Part shown: piece after piece, positions 23,141-30,894 of the stretch
How the letters are laid out: every line of letters begins with the position of its first letter
Position numbering within the stretch: the first letter of the stretch is position 1
NCBI GenBank assembly: GCA_964356355.1
Contig: CAYHGX010000012.1
Location: forward strand, 1 to 48,737
DNA length: 48,737 nucleotides
Source: CAYHGX01 sp964356355
GTDB lineage: Bacteria > Patescibacteriota > Gracilibacteria > UBA1369 > LOWO2-01-FULL-3
Direction of reading: 5' to 3'
Notes under the pieces: model-generated
Databases searched by the model: none
What the model was told of the DNA's origin: nothing
The model's input: only the letters and a program-made list of their open reading frames with translations
Position numbers and translations under genes: made by a program

Positions 23141-24564
23141 ATGCACGCCCGAATACTCTCACAATCCGAAGAGCATAAATGGAGCCAATTTGTGGCTGCC
23201 CATCCCTTTGGTAATATTCATCAAACCCCCGAGTGGGGTCGCTTTCAGGCAAAAGTGCCGAGCCGCGGCAAGTATTGGATTGTGGTTGTAGAGACGGAGA
23301 GTGAGCGGAGTCTCACGGAGCGACCTTTAGGGAGCGCACCCCACATTCCCCCCATCATTCTCGCCGGCGCCCTCATCGTCCGCCATTCCCTTCCCAAAGG
23401 CTACTGCTGGCTCTACGCACCCCGTGGGCCGCTTTTAAATTGCGAAAACGACCAAGTGGCCAAAAACCAAATGGCAGCCCTCACAGGGGCTTTAAAAGAG
23501 CTCGCAAAGAAGGAGAAGGCAATTTTTTGGCGAGTCGATCCGGCCCTGCCNNNNNNNNNNNNNNNNNNNNNNNNNNNNNNNNNNNNNNNNNNNNNNNNNN
23601 NNNNNNNNNNNNNNNNNNNNNNNNNNNNNNNNNNNNNNNNNNNNNNNNNNTCCACTTCCCCCACTTCCGCTTTATAGATCACGGTTTTCAGCCCAACGAT
23701 ACTCTTGTTCTCGATCTCGAAAAGAGCCCAGACCAGCTCCTCACCGAAATGAAGCCAAAGGGCCGTTACAACATTAAATTAGCCGAGAAGAAGGGCGTAA
23801 AAGTGCACATTGCTGATCCTCACAGCCCAAATTTTCAACACGACATCGATGCTTTTTATGAAATTCTCCAGGAAACCACTCTACGCGACGGCTTCAGGGG
23901 CCACGCGAAGAGTTATTATGAAAATATGCTAAAAACCTTGTCGCCACTTTTGCCACGTGGCAAAAATTTATCTGACAAATCTGTGCCCGGGCACACTTTT
24001 AGCTCCGAAAAAGAGCTTGAGGGAGCCGTTTCGTCTTCTGGAAAGTTGCCCCCTGTCACAGCTTCGACCTCTCTCCCCCAGCCCCACGCCCAGCTCTACC
24101 TCGCAGTCTACGAAAACCAGATCATCGCCGGACTCCTCGCCACCACCTACAACGGCACCACTATCTATTATTACGGCGCCTCCGGCGCCGCCCACCGCAA
24201 CCTCATGGCCCCCTATTTGCTACAATGGCAAGCCATCCGCGACGCCAAGGATCTCCACTGTCACACCTACGACTTTTTGGGGATTGCTCCACCCCAATCA
24301 GGAGGGGCCGCCTGCGGCGGCGTGCCTCCGGCCGGAAAAAGCGCCTCCGCCAAGCGCGAGCAAAGCGAAGTGCTAACAACCAACTCCATCGAGAGCCATA
24401 GCGAGATGTCCAAATCCCAAACTCCGGCGCTGCACCCCTGGGCCGGCGTCACCGACTTTAAAAAGAAATTCGGCGGCCAGTCCATATCCTTCCAGCCCCC
24501 ACAAGAGTTCGTCTTCAAAAAAGCACTCTATTACCTTTACCGCCTCTACAGGCGCTTCCACTAG
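23141..24564 (+). CDS. FemAB-like peptidoglycan bridge aminoacyltransferase with three repeat inserts and an assembly gap
   Basis: The GNAT-fold FemAB family adds amino acids from tRNA to lipid II cross-bridges. The N-terminal part shows HPFGNIHQTPEWGRFQAK, typical of the family, and the C-terminal part KPKGRYNIKLAEKKGVKV, YGASGAAHRNLMAPYLLQWQ and the end VTDFKKKFGGQ. The two parts are in different frames only because the 100-N gap (23551-23650) has arbitrary size. Repeats at 23291-23340, 23948-24056 and 24290-24410 are all read through in frame and lengthen three loops. The gene is probably functional, since no stop interrupts either part, but the missing segment leaves that unproven. It has its own promoter. 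Confidence 0.78.
23291..23340 (+). repeat. GAGAC/GTCTC repeat inserted in frame in femAB
   Basis: GAGAC...GTCTC (23291-23314) with the tail GGAGCGACCTTTAGGGAGCG, the same arrangement as the intergenic copies at 21591 and 22519. It codes for ETESERSLTERPLGSA, which interrupts two strands of the FemAB fold (WIVVV and ILAGALIV). Confidence 0.8.
23551..23650. other. assembly gap (100 N) inside femAB
   Basis: Exactly 100 N, so the real length is unknown. The frame changes across it, which is expected for an arbitrary spacer. A further repeat insert in the missing piece would explain the break. Confidence 0.95.
23948..24056 (+). repeat. palindrome pair and multi-hairpin element inserted in frame in femAB
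   Basis: TTTTGCCACGTGGCAAAA (23948-23965) and TGTGCCCGGGCACA (23982-23995), followed by GGGAGCCGTTTCGTCTTCTG and GGAAAGTTGCCCCCTGTCAC, which align with the GCCGTTTCGCT and TTGTCCCCGGGAACA blocks of intergenic copies 2 and 3. It adds roughly 35 residues (LLPRGKNLSDKSVPGHTF and what follows) between two family motifs. Confidence 0.75.
24290..24410 (+). repeat. GC-rich and AGCGAAGTGCT repeats inserted in frame in femAB
   Basis: A GC-rich block (GGAGGGGCCGCCTGCGGCGG) is followed by an AGCGC...GTGCT hairpin (24353-24374) with the tail TAACAACCAA, identical in type to the 8418 cluster, and a CATC...GATG unit to 24410. It codes for about 40 low-complexity residues before the conserved C-terminal VTDFKKKFGG. 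Confidence 0.72.
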
Positions 24565-24574
24565 TTTGTAGCAC

Positions 24575-24603
24575 TTGTATTTCCACCCAGATTGCGCTAT
24601 AAT
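24575..24603 (+). promoter_or_regulatory. promoter (TTGTAT-17-TATAAT)
   Basis: TTGTAT at 24575-24580, 17-bp spacer, TATAAT at 24598-24603, 31 nt before the antitoxin ATG. The interval contains GTATATCGATAC, a possible imperfect operator for the AbrB-type antitoxin. Confidence 0.6.
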
Positions 24604-24634
24604 CTTACCGATTGTATATCGATACCATTTAAGT

Positions 24635-24841
24635 ATGAAAACTATTACTATTTCCCCTAAGTTTCAAATAGTGATTCCCAAAATTATCCGTGAGTCCATG
24701 AAGCTCAATTCCGGCACGAGACTCGAAATTATTCATTATGATAATCGCATTGAGCTCATACCTGTGGGGAAAATGAAGGATGCTCGTGGCCTGGTACAAG
24801 GCCTGAACACTAGTATTAAAAGAGAAAAAGATCGCTTATGA
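24635..24841 (+). CDS. AbrB/MazE-type antitoxin (VapB)
   Basis: 68 residues from the ATG at 24635; the in-frame codon at 24575 lies in the promoter. ITISPKFQIVIPKIIRESMKL then GTRLEIIHYDNRIELIPV is the SpoVT/AbrB swapped-hairpin DNA-binding domain. The C-terminal 20 residues would neutralise the toxin. The stop codon overlaps the toxin start (ATGA). Confidence 0.85.
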   Translation: MKTITISPKFQIVIPKIIRESMKLNSGTRLEIIHYDNRIELIPVGKMKDARGLVQGLNTSIKREKDRL

Positions 24842-25215
24842 ATATTGTTGATTCTTCAGGTTGGCTTGAATACTTTGCCGCCACCAAGAATGCAGCAAAT
24901 TTCGCAAAACCTATCGAGGACATAAAGAATCTCCTTGTTCCTACGATGATTATCCATGAAGTTTTTAAGAAAATACTTGCCGAGAAGGGTGAGCATGCGG
25001 CCTTGCAGGCGGTTGCATATATGAAGTTGGGGAAAATTGTTGATTTGGATCTTGAAATCGCCCTTTTGGCCGCCAAATTAGGCAAGGAGCTTGGTCTCCC
25101 TATGGCCGATAGTATTATTTTAGCTACTGCCCAAAAGTACGGTGCTCTGCTTTATACTCAAGATAGCGATTTTATTGGCATCAAAGGGGTGAATTTTTTT
25201 AATAAAAAGTTATAG
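24838..25215 (+). CDS. VapC-type PIN-domain toxin
   Basis: 125 residues. MNIVDSSGWLEYF has the first catalytic Asp (D5), VPTMIIHEVFKK the Glu, LPMADSIILATAQ the second Asp and LYTQDSDFIGI the last. Complete PIN active site, so a probable RNase toxin. Coupled by ATGA overlap to the AbrB-type antitoxin upstream. Not closely similar to the PIN toxin at 22112, so the two modules were acquired separately. Confidence 0.88.
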   Translation: MNIVDSSGWLEYFAATKNAANFAKPIEDIKNLLVPTMIIHEVFKKILAEKGEHAALQAVAYMKLGKIVDLDLEIALLAAKLGKELGLPMADSIILATAQKYGALLYTQDSDFIGIKGVNFFNKKL

Positions 25216-25225
25216 AAGTCAAAAG

Positions 25226-25279
25226 CTGGGACCTTTTTAGTTACAAGTGCTTTTAATAAGTCGCGAAATATGGTAGAAT
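25226..25279 (+). promoter_or_regulatory. promoter with upstream CTGGGACCTTTTTAGT box
   Basis: CTGGGACCTTTTTAGT (25226-25241), 9 nt, weak -35 TTTTAA (25251-25256), 17 nt ending TGG, TAGAAT (25274-25279). The box matches those at 11776, 40944 and 41178 and keeps the same distance to the -35 position. Confidence 0.6.
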
Positions 25280-25312
25280 AGTATATTGAAATAAAATAAA
25301 AACCAAAATACC

Positions 25313-25480
25313 ATGCAGAACGATCCAAAAACCATGGCTGCCCTCCAGTCCATTTACGACCAGGTCCTCGACATCGAGGCTCAGTTCAACAAGCTCCTCG
25401 CCAAAGAGCCCGAGTTTAAGGAATCCGAAAAAGAGCAACAAATGCTTGCCGCCCTCGACGACAAAATCGCCCAAAATTAA
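25313..25480 (+). CDS. small hypothetical protein (55 residues)
   Basis: ATG at 25313, TAA at 25478-25480. Sequence is helical and acidic: MQNDPKTMAALQSIYDQVLD, later EFKESEKEQQMLAALDDKIA. Likely a coiled-coil or helical hairpin. A clear promoter precedes it and it stands 26 bp before the long gene at 25507, so both are probably cotranscribed. No known family recognised. Confidence 0.68.
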   Translation: MQNDPKTMAALQSIYDQVLDIEAQFNKLLAKEPEFKESEKEQQMLAALDDKIAQN

Positions 25481-25506
25481 TTTAAAATAAATATAAACAT
25501 AAACCT

Positions 25507-28500
25507 ATGAAACTCTACAACCTTCAACTCACGCTCTTAAATAGTATTTACACCCAAAAGGAAAATCGCCTGATATTTGATGGTGACGCCCCAGGCGCAG
25601 CACCAGCCCCCGCTCAGGCTGAAAAGCCAGCACCCAAGCCCGAAGATAAGGAAACGGTAGAAGTCAAAGATCTCACCCCTGAAGCTTTAAAGGCGAGCAT
25701 TAACTCGAAAATCACTGTACTCAATACGCGTATGGACGAGATTATTGCCAATACTAAAAAAGAATACTCCGACGAAATGGTAGCGAAAATGAAAACCTTG
25801 AAAACGGCATTGGATTTGTTGAAGGGATCAGTAACTGCCATCAGTGCTTCTCCTGAAACAAAAGATCAGCTCGCAGGTTTCTATGCCTCTACCCGTACCA
25901 TGGAAGACAATGTGTCCGCCGATCTTCTTGAAAGCAAGAAGGTTGCCATAAAAAAAGATATTGATACCATTCAGACTGAGCTTGCTCCTGAGCTAATTGC
26001 TGCGGAAATTGCCAAGCAGGCAGGCGCAGGCAAAATTCCAGAGGCAGATATTCAGGCCCTGAACATTTTCTTGGAAACGTACTTCACCTCATTAAAAGGT
26101 CAGATAGATGCAATTGCTCCCGCAGATTTAGAGAAAGAGCTTCCCGCTTTGCAGGCTAGGATAGATGGTGTCACGGCTCAGGTCGTCGCAGAAAAATATA
26201 TCGCACTAATAACTGCGAACAAGGGTGGAGAACTTTTTGCCGATATCGCGGAAATTGCCACTATGGAGGCCAAGTCCCCTGAGGCTCAAAAGATTAAACA
26301 AGATGCCATCGTTGATTTTGCCGGCCACATAATTTCAGGCGAAACCGATGCCATTACGCCTGAAAGGTTAGCCCAGATCAAGGCCGCCATTGAAGCCGCC
26401 GATAAGGCCGCCGAAACCTCATCTGCTCAAAAAGAGGTTTATACAAGAGCCGCCGAAATATTGAATGACCCCGAGATTACAGCTGAAAACATCGCTTCCG
26501 CCGTTGCCAATTACGAACCGGGCATGCATGACAATGGTGTTGAATCAAAAAACTACAAAAATATTATTAGTAAACTTATTGCCAATAAAGACAAGCTTCA
26601 AGAGGCCGGTATCAACATTGATTTTCTCGGTGGTACTGACGGCATGCGTCATAAACTGATTAAAGATGCAGGCTGGCATGAAAACAAAGCAGCCGCTTTG
26701 ACTAAGCTTTTAGAAATTCAAGCCGCCGGCAATCTCGAAGGTACAAGTATTGACGCTGCACAAATGCCGCTTATTGAGGCCTATATTGCAGCTGCCAATG
26801 CGAGCAAGGGCTATGAGTTTGTCCGTGACAGTAAAGATCAAGAGCTTTTCCTCAATGGCCAGGGCATTTTCGATAAAGCTCTTGCCCTTCAGCGTGCTGA
26901 AAAAGCACATAAGGAAATATATGATTATCCAATCAATGCTAAAACTCATGTTGTTCTTGAAATTGGTGATCACCAAGATGATGTCACCCAACGTAAATCC
27001 GGCGTCAGGCTCTCACAGGTAGAAGAAAAAGAGTCTCAAATAGCGAATCCAGACACCATCACCATGACCCCCGCTGAGCTCGCAGATATTCTTGGCCCAA
27101 TCGGCGATAAGTGGAGAAAGAATCCCGACCACCCAAGCCAAAGAGGCAAAGGCAAAGAGACCGATCCTGGTCTATGTAACGAGGATGGTACGATAGGCAA
27201 AAATGATGGCCCAGCTGGCCCTGACTACTATCAAAAGGATGGTGACGTGTGGAAGAAGATTGTAGTTACAGAAGATGGTAAACCACCCGCTCCTCCTGAG
27301 AAAAGAGAAACTGCAACAGACCATATTTATGAGCTAGACGGTAATGTCTTAAAGGTTACTTTTAAGGGAGAGGCTGAGTCAACGAGCTATAACCTTATTC
27401 TTCCAGATGGATTTAGCAAGGAGGTCAAGGTGTCTCCAGATGGCAAGGGATCTTATTTACGTGTCGGTAGTGGTGACCTCAAAGGAGGCTTAACATTTGA
27501 TGATCAGAAGGCCTTGGCAACTCACCGTCCCCAGAATGAAGCCCTTAACATTTGGGGAAAATATGACGTAAAAGAGGAGAAAGGCACAATAACCGTTACT
27601 CTCAAGCCCGCCCTAGTTGAAGCTGTAAAATTCGATGAAACAAAAGTTGAAGCCACAAAGGCCGATCTGCTTGAGCAAATCGAAAAACTCAATCTTGATT
27701 TCAATGGTCTGGGTTCTTACGAAACTGCCTCCCGCCAGCAATTTGTACATGAAATAATGCTAGCAGCAAAAATCGTAGGAAAGATGCCCGGAGTCAATTT
27801 TATTCAGAATATGGGCTTCAAAAAAGATGAGAAGGTTGACTATGGTTTTGGTAAACAAAACGATGCAATGACAAGGAGAATATTGATAGCCCTTAACGGC
27901 AAGGTCGCAACACCCGCCTCAGTTGAAGCTGTGAAATTCGATGAAAAAGAAAAACCCGACGTCATCCAGCATCTTCAGCGATTCGATGAGAGTAAGAGCG
28001 AAGCCACAAAGGCCGACCTGATGGCTCAAATTGAAGAGCTAGGCCTCGATTTCAAGGTGACAGGCAGTTCCAAAGATGAATCCCGTGCTAAATATGAATC
28101 CCGTGCCAAATTTGTAGAGAAGATTATGGTTGAAGCTAAAAATAAAGGAAAGATGCCAGGAGTGGCTTTTGTCCTCAATATGGGTTTCAAAAAAGGTGAA
28201 AAGGTTGATTATGGTAAAGACGGGAATCCAGAAATGACAGCAAGAATCAACGCAGCTTTAGATGGAGTGGTAAAGTCACCTGCTCATGTGAGTAAAACAA
28301 GGGCTGCATTGTTAGATGAAATTAAGGCCCTAAAGCTAGACTTTAACGACGTAAACGAAGGAGAAGACGTATCTCGCGCAAGATTTGTAGACGAAATTAT
28401 AAAAAGAGCGAAAGCGGCGGGTGTTAAGCCAGGCGAAGGTTTCATTGCTAGACTTGGATATAAAGAAGGCGACAGTGTTAACTTTGGAAAACAGCTTACA

Positions 28501-28596
28501 TGGAGCGGTAATGTCGATGTTGAAAAGGATAACGCAGTCGAACTAGCTAAAGTAGACAACGCCATTAATTCAATGAAAACGGCGAAGGACTCCTAG
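25507..28596 (+). CDS. very long protein of unknown function with three C-terminal repeats
   Basis: 1029 residues. The N-terminus MKLYNLQLTLLNSIY with ENRLIFDGD, followed by an Ala/Pro linker and a helical domain to about residue 150, is shared with the 42845 protein. Residues 50-500 are mainly helical and Glu/Ala/Lys-rich. Residues about 520-700 appear beta-rich (LDGNVLKVTFKGEAESTSYN). The last 330 residues hold three repeats of about 95, each with EATKADL..QIE.L.LDF, SR..FV..I...AK and a MPGV.F..NMGFK..EKVDYG core; the third is more divergent. No clear signal peptide or membrane helix. A structural or scaffold role is possible but not shown. Confidence 0.78.
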   Translation: MKLYNLQLTLLNSIYTQKENRLIFDGDAPGAAPAPAQAEKPAPKPEDKETVEVKDLTPEALKASINSKITVLNTRMDEIIANTKKEYSDEMVAKMKTLKTALDLLKGSVTAISASPETKDQLAGFYASTRTMEDNVSADLLESKKVAIKKDIDTIQTELAPELIAAEIAKQAGAGKIPEADIQALNIFLETYFTSLKGQIDAIAPADLEKELPALQARIDGVTAQVVAEKYIALITANKGGELFADIAEIATMEAKSPEAQKIKQDAIVDFAGHIISGETDAITPERLAQIKAAIEAADKAAETSSAQKEVYTRAAEILNDPEITAENIASAVANYEPGMHDNGVESKNYKNIISKLIANKDKLQEAGINIDFLGGTDGMRHKLIKDAGWHENKAAALTKLLEIQAAGNLEGTSIDAAQMPLIEAYIAAANASKGYEFVRDSKDQELFLNGQGIFDKALALQRAEKAHKEIYDYPINAKTHVVLEIGDHQDDVTQRKSGVRLSQVEEKESQIANPDTITMTPAELADILGPIGDKWRKNPDHPSQRGKGKETDPGLCNEDGTIGKNDGPAGPDYYQKDGDVWKKIVVTEDGKPPAPPEKRETATDHIYELDGNVLKVTFKGEAESTSYNLILPDGFSKEVKVSPDGKGSYLRVGSGDLKGGLTFDDQKALATHRPQNEALNIWGKYDVKEEKGTITVTLKPALVEAVKFDETKVEATKADLLEQIEKLNLDFNGLGSYETASRQQFVHEIMLAAKIVGKMPGVNFIQNMGFKKDEKVDYGFGKQNDAMTRRILIALNGKVATPASVEAVKFDEKEKPDVIQHLQRFDESKSEATKADLMAQIEELGLDFKVTGSSKDESRAKYESRAKFVEKIMVEAKNKGKMPGVAFVLNMGFKKGEKVDYGKDGNPEMTARINAALDGVVKSPAHVSKTRAALLDEIKALKLDFNDVNEGEDVSRARFVDEIIKRAKAAGVKPGEGFIARLGYKEGDSVNFGKQLTWSGNVDVEKDNAVELAKVDNAINSMKTAKDS

Positions 28597-28602
28597 CCGC
28601 CA

Positions 28603-29103
28603 TCACATCAGCAAGTCCTCCTCTTTCTCGCCGTTTCTCATACGGTCGGGGAAGAGGATGCCGTCGAGGTGATCGTTTTCGTGCTGCACCACGCGGGCAT
28701 TCAGTCCCTCAAGGCTTAGCACCTGCCGCACACCCTCCTCATTATAAAATTCCACCTTTATTCGCGCATGCCTTTCCACCTTTCCAAATTCCCCCGGCAG
28801 GCTCAAGCAGCCCTCTTCACCAATCATGATCTCGTCACTCGCCTCTAAAATTTCCGGATTCACCATCGTGAGCGCGCGGCCTTTTGGTATGTCGGCGTCG
28901 AAGTCGTAATCGATTGTAGTGATAAAAACGCGAATAGTTTTTCCCACCTGTGGCGCCGCAATCCCCAGCCCTTTTGCGGCGATCATTGTATCTTTCAAAT
29001 CACGCACAAATTTTTTCAACTCCGCATCAAACTTCACCACTTTCGTGCACTCCGCCCGCAGAATCGGATTGTTTATGCCTGTGATAATTTTAAGCTTGGC
29101 CAT
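28603..29103 (-). CDS. def: peptide deformylase
   Basis: 166 residues. All three family motifs are present: GLGIAAPQVG (45-54), EEGCLSLPG (96-104) and the zinc site HENDHLDG (141-148) with metal ligands C99, H141 and H145. It removes the N-terminal formyl group from new proteins. Its product formate fits with the formyl-folate enzyme purU elsewhere in the window. A TATAAA at 29109-29114 lies 5 nt from the start codon, so the transcript may be leaderless. Confidence 0.95.
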   Translation of the reverse strand: MAKLKIITGINNPILRAECTKVVKFDAELKKFVRDLKDTMIAAKGLGIAAPQVGKTIRVFITTIDYDFDADIPKGRALTMVNPEILEASDEIMIGEEGCLSLPGEFGKVERHARIKVEFYNEEGVRQVLSLEGLNARVVQHENDHLDGILFPDRMRNGEKEEDLLM

Positions 29104-29267
29104 GATTTATTTATAGCCACCATGGCCGCTCCCGGCAAGAGAAAGGAGCAATTATAGGCTCTAGGGAACCGGTGACATTTTGTCCTCAGGTCCATTCGCT
29201 CACGATTTCAGGTGGTCCCATTTTGTGACCACTTCGCTTCCCTTTGACACCTCTCACACAGACACCC

Positions 29268-29362
29268 GGTTAACATTCCAACTTTCCGACATTCCAACTT
29301 TCCGACATTCCAACTTTCCGATTTTCCAACTTTCCGATTTTCCGAAAGTCGGAATGTTAACC
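29268..29362 (+). repeat. tandem TTCCAACTTTCCGA repeat closing into a long hairpin
   Basis: A 16-bp unit, ATTCCAACTTTCCGAC, occurs twice exactly (29275-29306) and then twice more in altered form. The left end GGTTAACATTCC (29268-29279) pairs perfectly with GGAATGTTAACC (29351-29362). The right arm is also found inside the glycosyltransferase gene at 1670-1691. The 376-bp gap 29104-29479 has no gene; apart from this element I see only the def promoter and AT-rich sequence. Confidence 0.8.
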
Positions 29363-29479
29363 AAGTCACCATTAAAAACGTGTTACCCCTCGCCCAAGAT
29401 GGCCAGTCCCCTTCGGAGGCATACAATTAATTTAAGAAAATTTTAAGAATTTTTAATCTTTGAATGTTACAAGAGAGAT

Positions 29480-29785
29480 ATGAAAACCATAGTAATGCCT
29501 TCAAATAAAGGTCAAATCACGATTCCCAAAAGGATGAGGCAAAGATATGCAATTACGAGAGAAACTCCAATCTTAGTTGAAGATCTTGGCAATGGAGTGA
29601 TACTGGCAAAAGTTACATCGCTCACAGATTTGAAATCAGAAAAGATTGCCCATGAAGAAAATCAAAGGGCCATTTTGGATAAAGCTATTAATGACCTAGA
29701 TATGGATATTTTAATGCAATTTGCCAGGTATGGAGAGGCTTCACCTCCTAACTCGTGCCGGTACCCTTCAGCTCCGCCTCAATAA
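29480..29785 (+). CDS. orphan AbrB/SpoVT-type antitoxin-like protein
   Basis: 101 residues. MKTIVMPSNKGQITIPKRMR followed by ITRETPILVEDLGNGVILAKV is the AbrB-fold DNA-binding hairpin. No toxin gene follows; instead the C-terminus runs 38 bp into the 3' end of the convergent prfB, so the last 13 residues (PNSCRYPSAPPQ) are antisense to it. This suggests a module that lost its toxin, with the tail replaced by neighbouring sequence. It could still act as a transcription regulator. Confidence 0.68.
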   Translation: MKTIVMPSNKGQITIPKRMRQRYAITRETPILVEDLGNGVILAKVTSLTDLKSEKIAHEENQRAILDKAINDLDMDILMQFARYGEASPPNSCRYPSAPPQ

Positions 29786-30842
29786 AGCCCTCTATCTCGC
29801 CATCCAGCACACGGTCTGGGTTGCTTTCCTCGTAGCCCGTGCGGTGATCTTTTACCATTTTATATGGGTGCAACACATAAGAACGAATCTGATTCCCCCA
29901 TGACATCTCCACTCTTTTCCCCTTCAGGTCACTCAATTCCGCCGCATGTTCCTTCTCCATCAAGTCTACTAGTTTTCCATACAAAATCCGCATCGCCTGC
30001 TCTTTATTCTGCAGCTGGCTGCGCTCATTTTGGCATTGCACGGTAAGTCCAGTAGGCAAATGGGTAATGCGTACGGCTGAGTCGGTGGTGTTTACGCTTT
30101 GGCCGCCCGCCCCTCCAGATCGGAAAACATCCACTCTTAAGTCGTCGGGCGCAATCTGCACCTGTTGGTCATTTTTGATTTCCGGCAGCACCTCGATCAT
30201 CACAAAAGAGGTTTCTCGACTATTTTTAGAATTAAACGGCGACAAACGCACCAAACGGTGTACGCCAGCTTCGCCCTTCAGATATCCATAAGCTAGCTCT
30301 CCTTTAATCAAAAAAGTGGCACTTTTGATCCCCGCCTCCTCCGCCATGGACTTATCCAGCATCTCCACTCCCCAGCCCATTCGCTCACTGTAGCGAACAA
30401 ACATTCTCATCAACATTTCTGCAAAATCCGAAGCATCAGTGCCGCCCGTTCCTGCATGAATATTTAAAATGGCATTGTTTTCATCATATTTTCCACTCAA
30501 AAAGGTAGAAACTTCCAGCTTACGCCACTTTGCCTCAAATTCCTCCACTAGAGATCGGAATTCTTGAATTTGGGCTTCCTCTTCAGCAGGAATTTCGTCC
30601 GCGAATTCACCTAGTTCTTTCAACTCTCTCTGCATTCCCTCCCAAGTCTCTATCAATTTACCCGCCGCGCTCGCTTTTTGGCTCACCTCCTGAGCATTTT
30701 TCTGATCATCCCAAAAGTCACTTTTTTGCATCTCCTCATTCAACGTCGCCAAAAGCTCGCGCTTACTCTCTATCCCTACTACTGCCACTCCTTGGGCCAC
30801 GGCTCTTCCCAGTTCTTCTAGCTTTGTCTTTATTTCATGCAT
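29748..30842 (-). CDS. prfB: peptide chain release factor 2
   Basis: 364 residues. SPF at 201-203 is the UGA-recognition tripeptide of RF2 and GGQ at 246-248 (RSGGAGGQSVN) the hydrolysis motif. It ends translation at UGA and UAA. The reading frame is continuous, without the programmed +1 frameshift found in many bacteria. UGA is used as a stop in this window (for example at 2174, 7524 and 14876's gene end), in line with a working RF2. Divergent from the flippase gene. Confidence 0.96.
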   Translation of the reverse strand: MHEIKTKLEELGRAVAQGVAVVGIESKRELLATLNEEMQKSDFWDDQKNAQEVSQKASAAGKLIETWEGMQRELKELGEFADEIPAEEEAQIQEFRSLVEEFEAKWRKLEVSTFLSGKYDENNAILNIHAGTGGTDASDFAEMLMRMFVRYSERMGWGVEMLDKSMAEEAGIKSATFLIKGELAYGYLKGEAGVHRLVRLSPFNSKNSRETSFVMIEVLPEIKNDQQVQIAPDDLRVDVFRSGGAGGQSVNTTDSAVRITHLPTGLTVQCQNERSQLQNKEQAMRILYGKLVDLMEKEHAAELSDLKGKRVEMSWGNQIRSYVLHPYKMVKDHRTGYEESNPDRVLDGEIEGFIEAELKGTGTS

Positions 30843-30894
30843 AAAAAAATGTAGATTTACGTCACGCCAATTGGCCTTTAAGTATTACCATTTT

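Noticed and set aside
29268..29345. Possible CRISPR array
   Set aside because: Units are directly adjacent 16-mers without unique spacers, and no cas gene is nearby.
29180..29446. Open frame across the tandem repeats
   Set aside because: Composed of repeated low-complexity peptides (FRHSNFPIFQ type) with no start signal; explained by the DNA repeat.
29748..30842. Programmed frameshift in prfB
   Set aside because: The frame is continuous from the start codon through the SPF and GGQ motifs, with no internal TGA.
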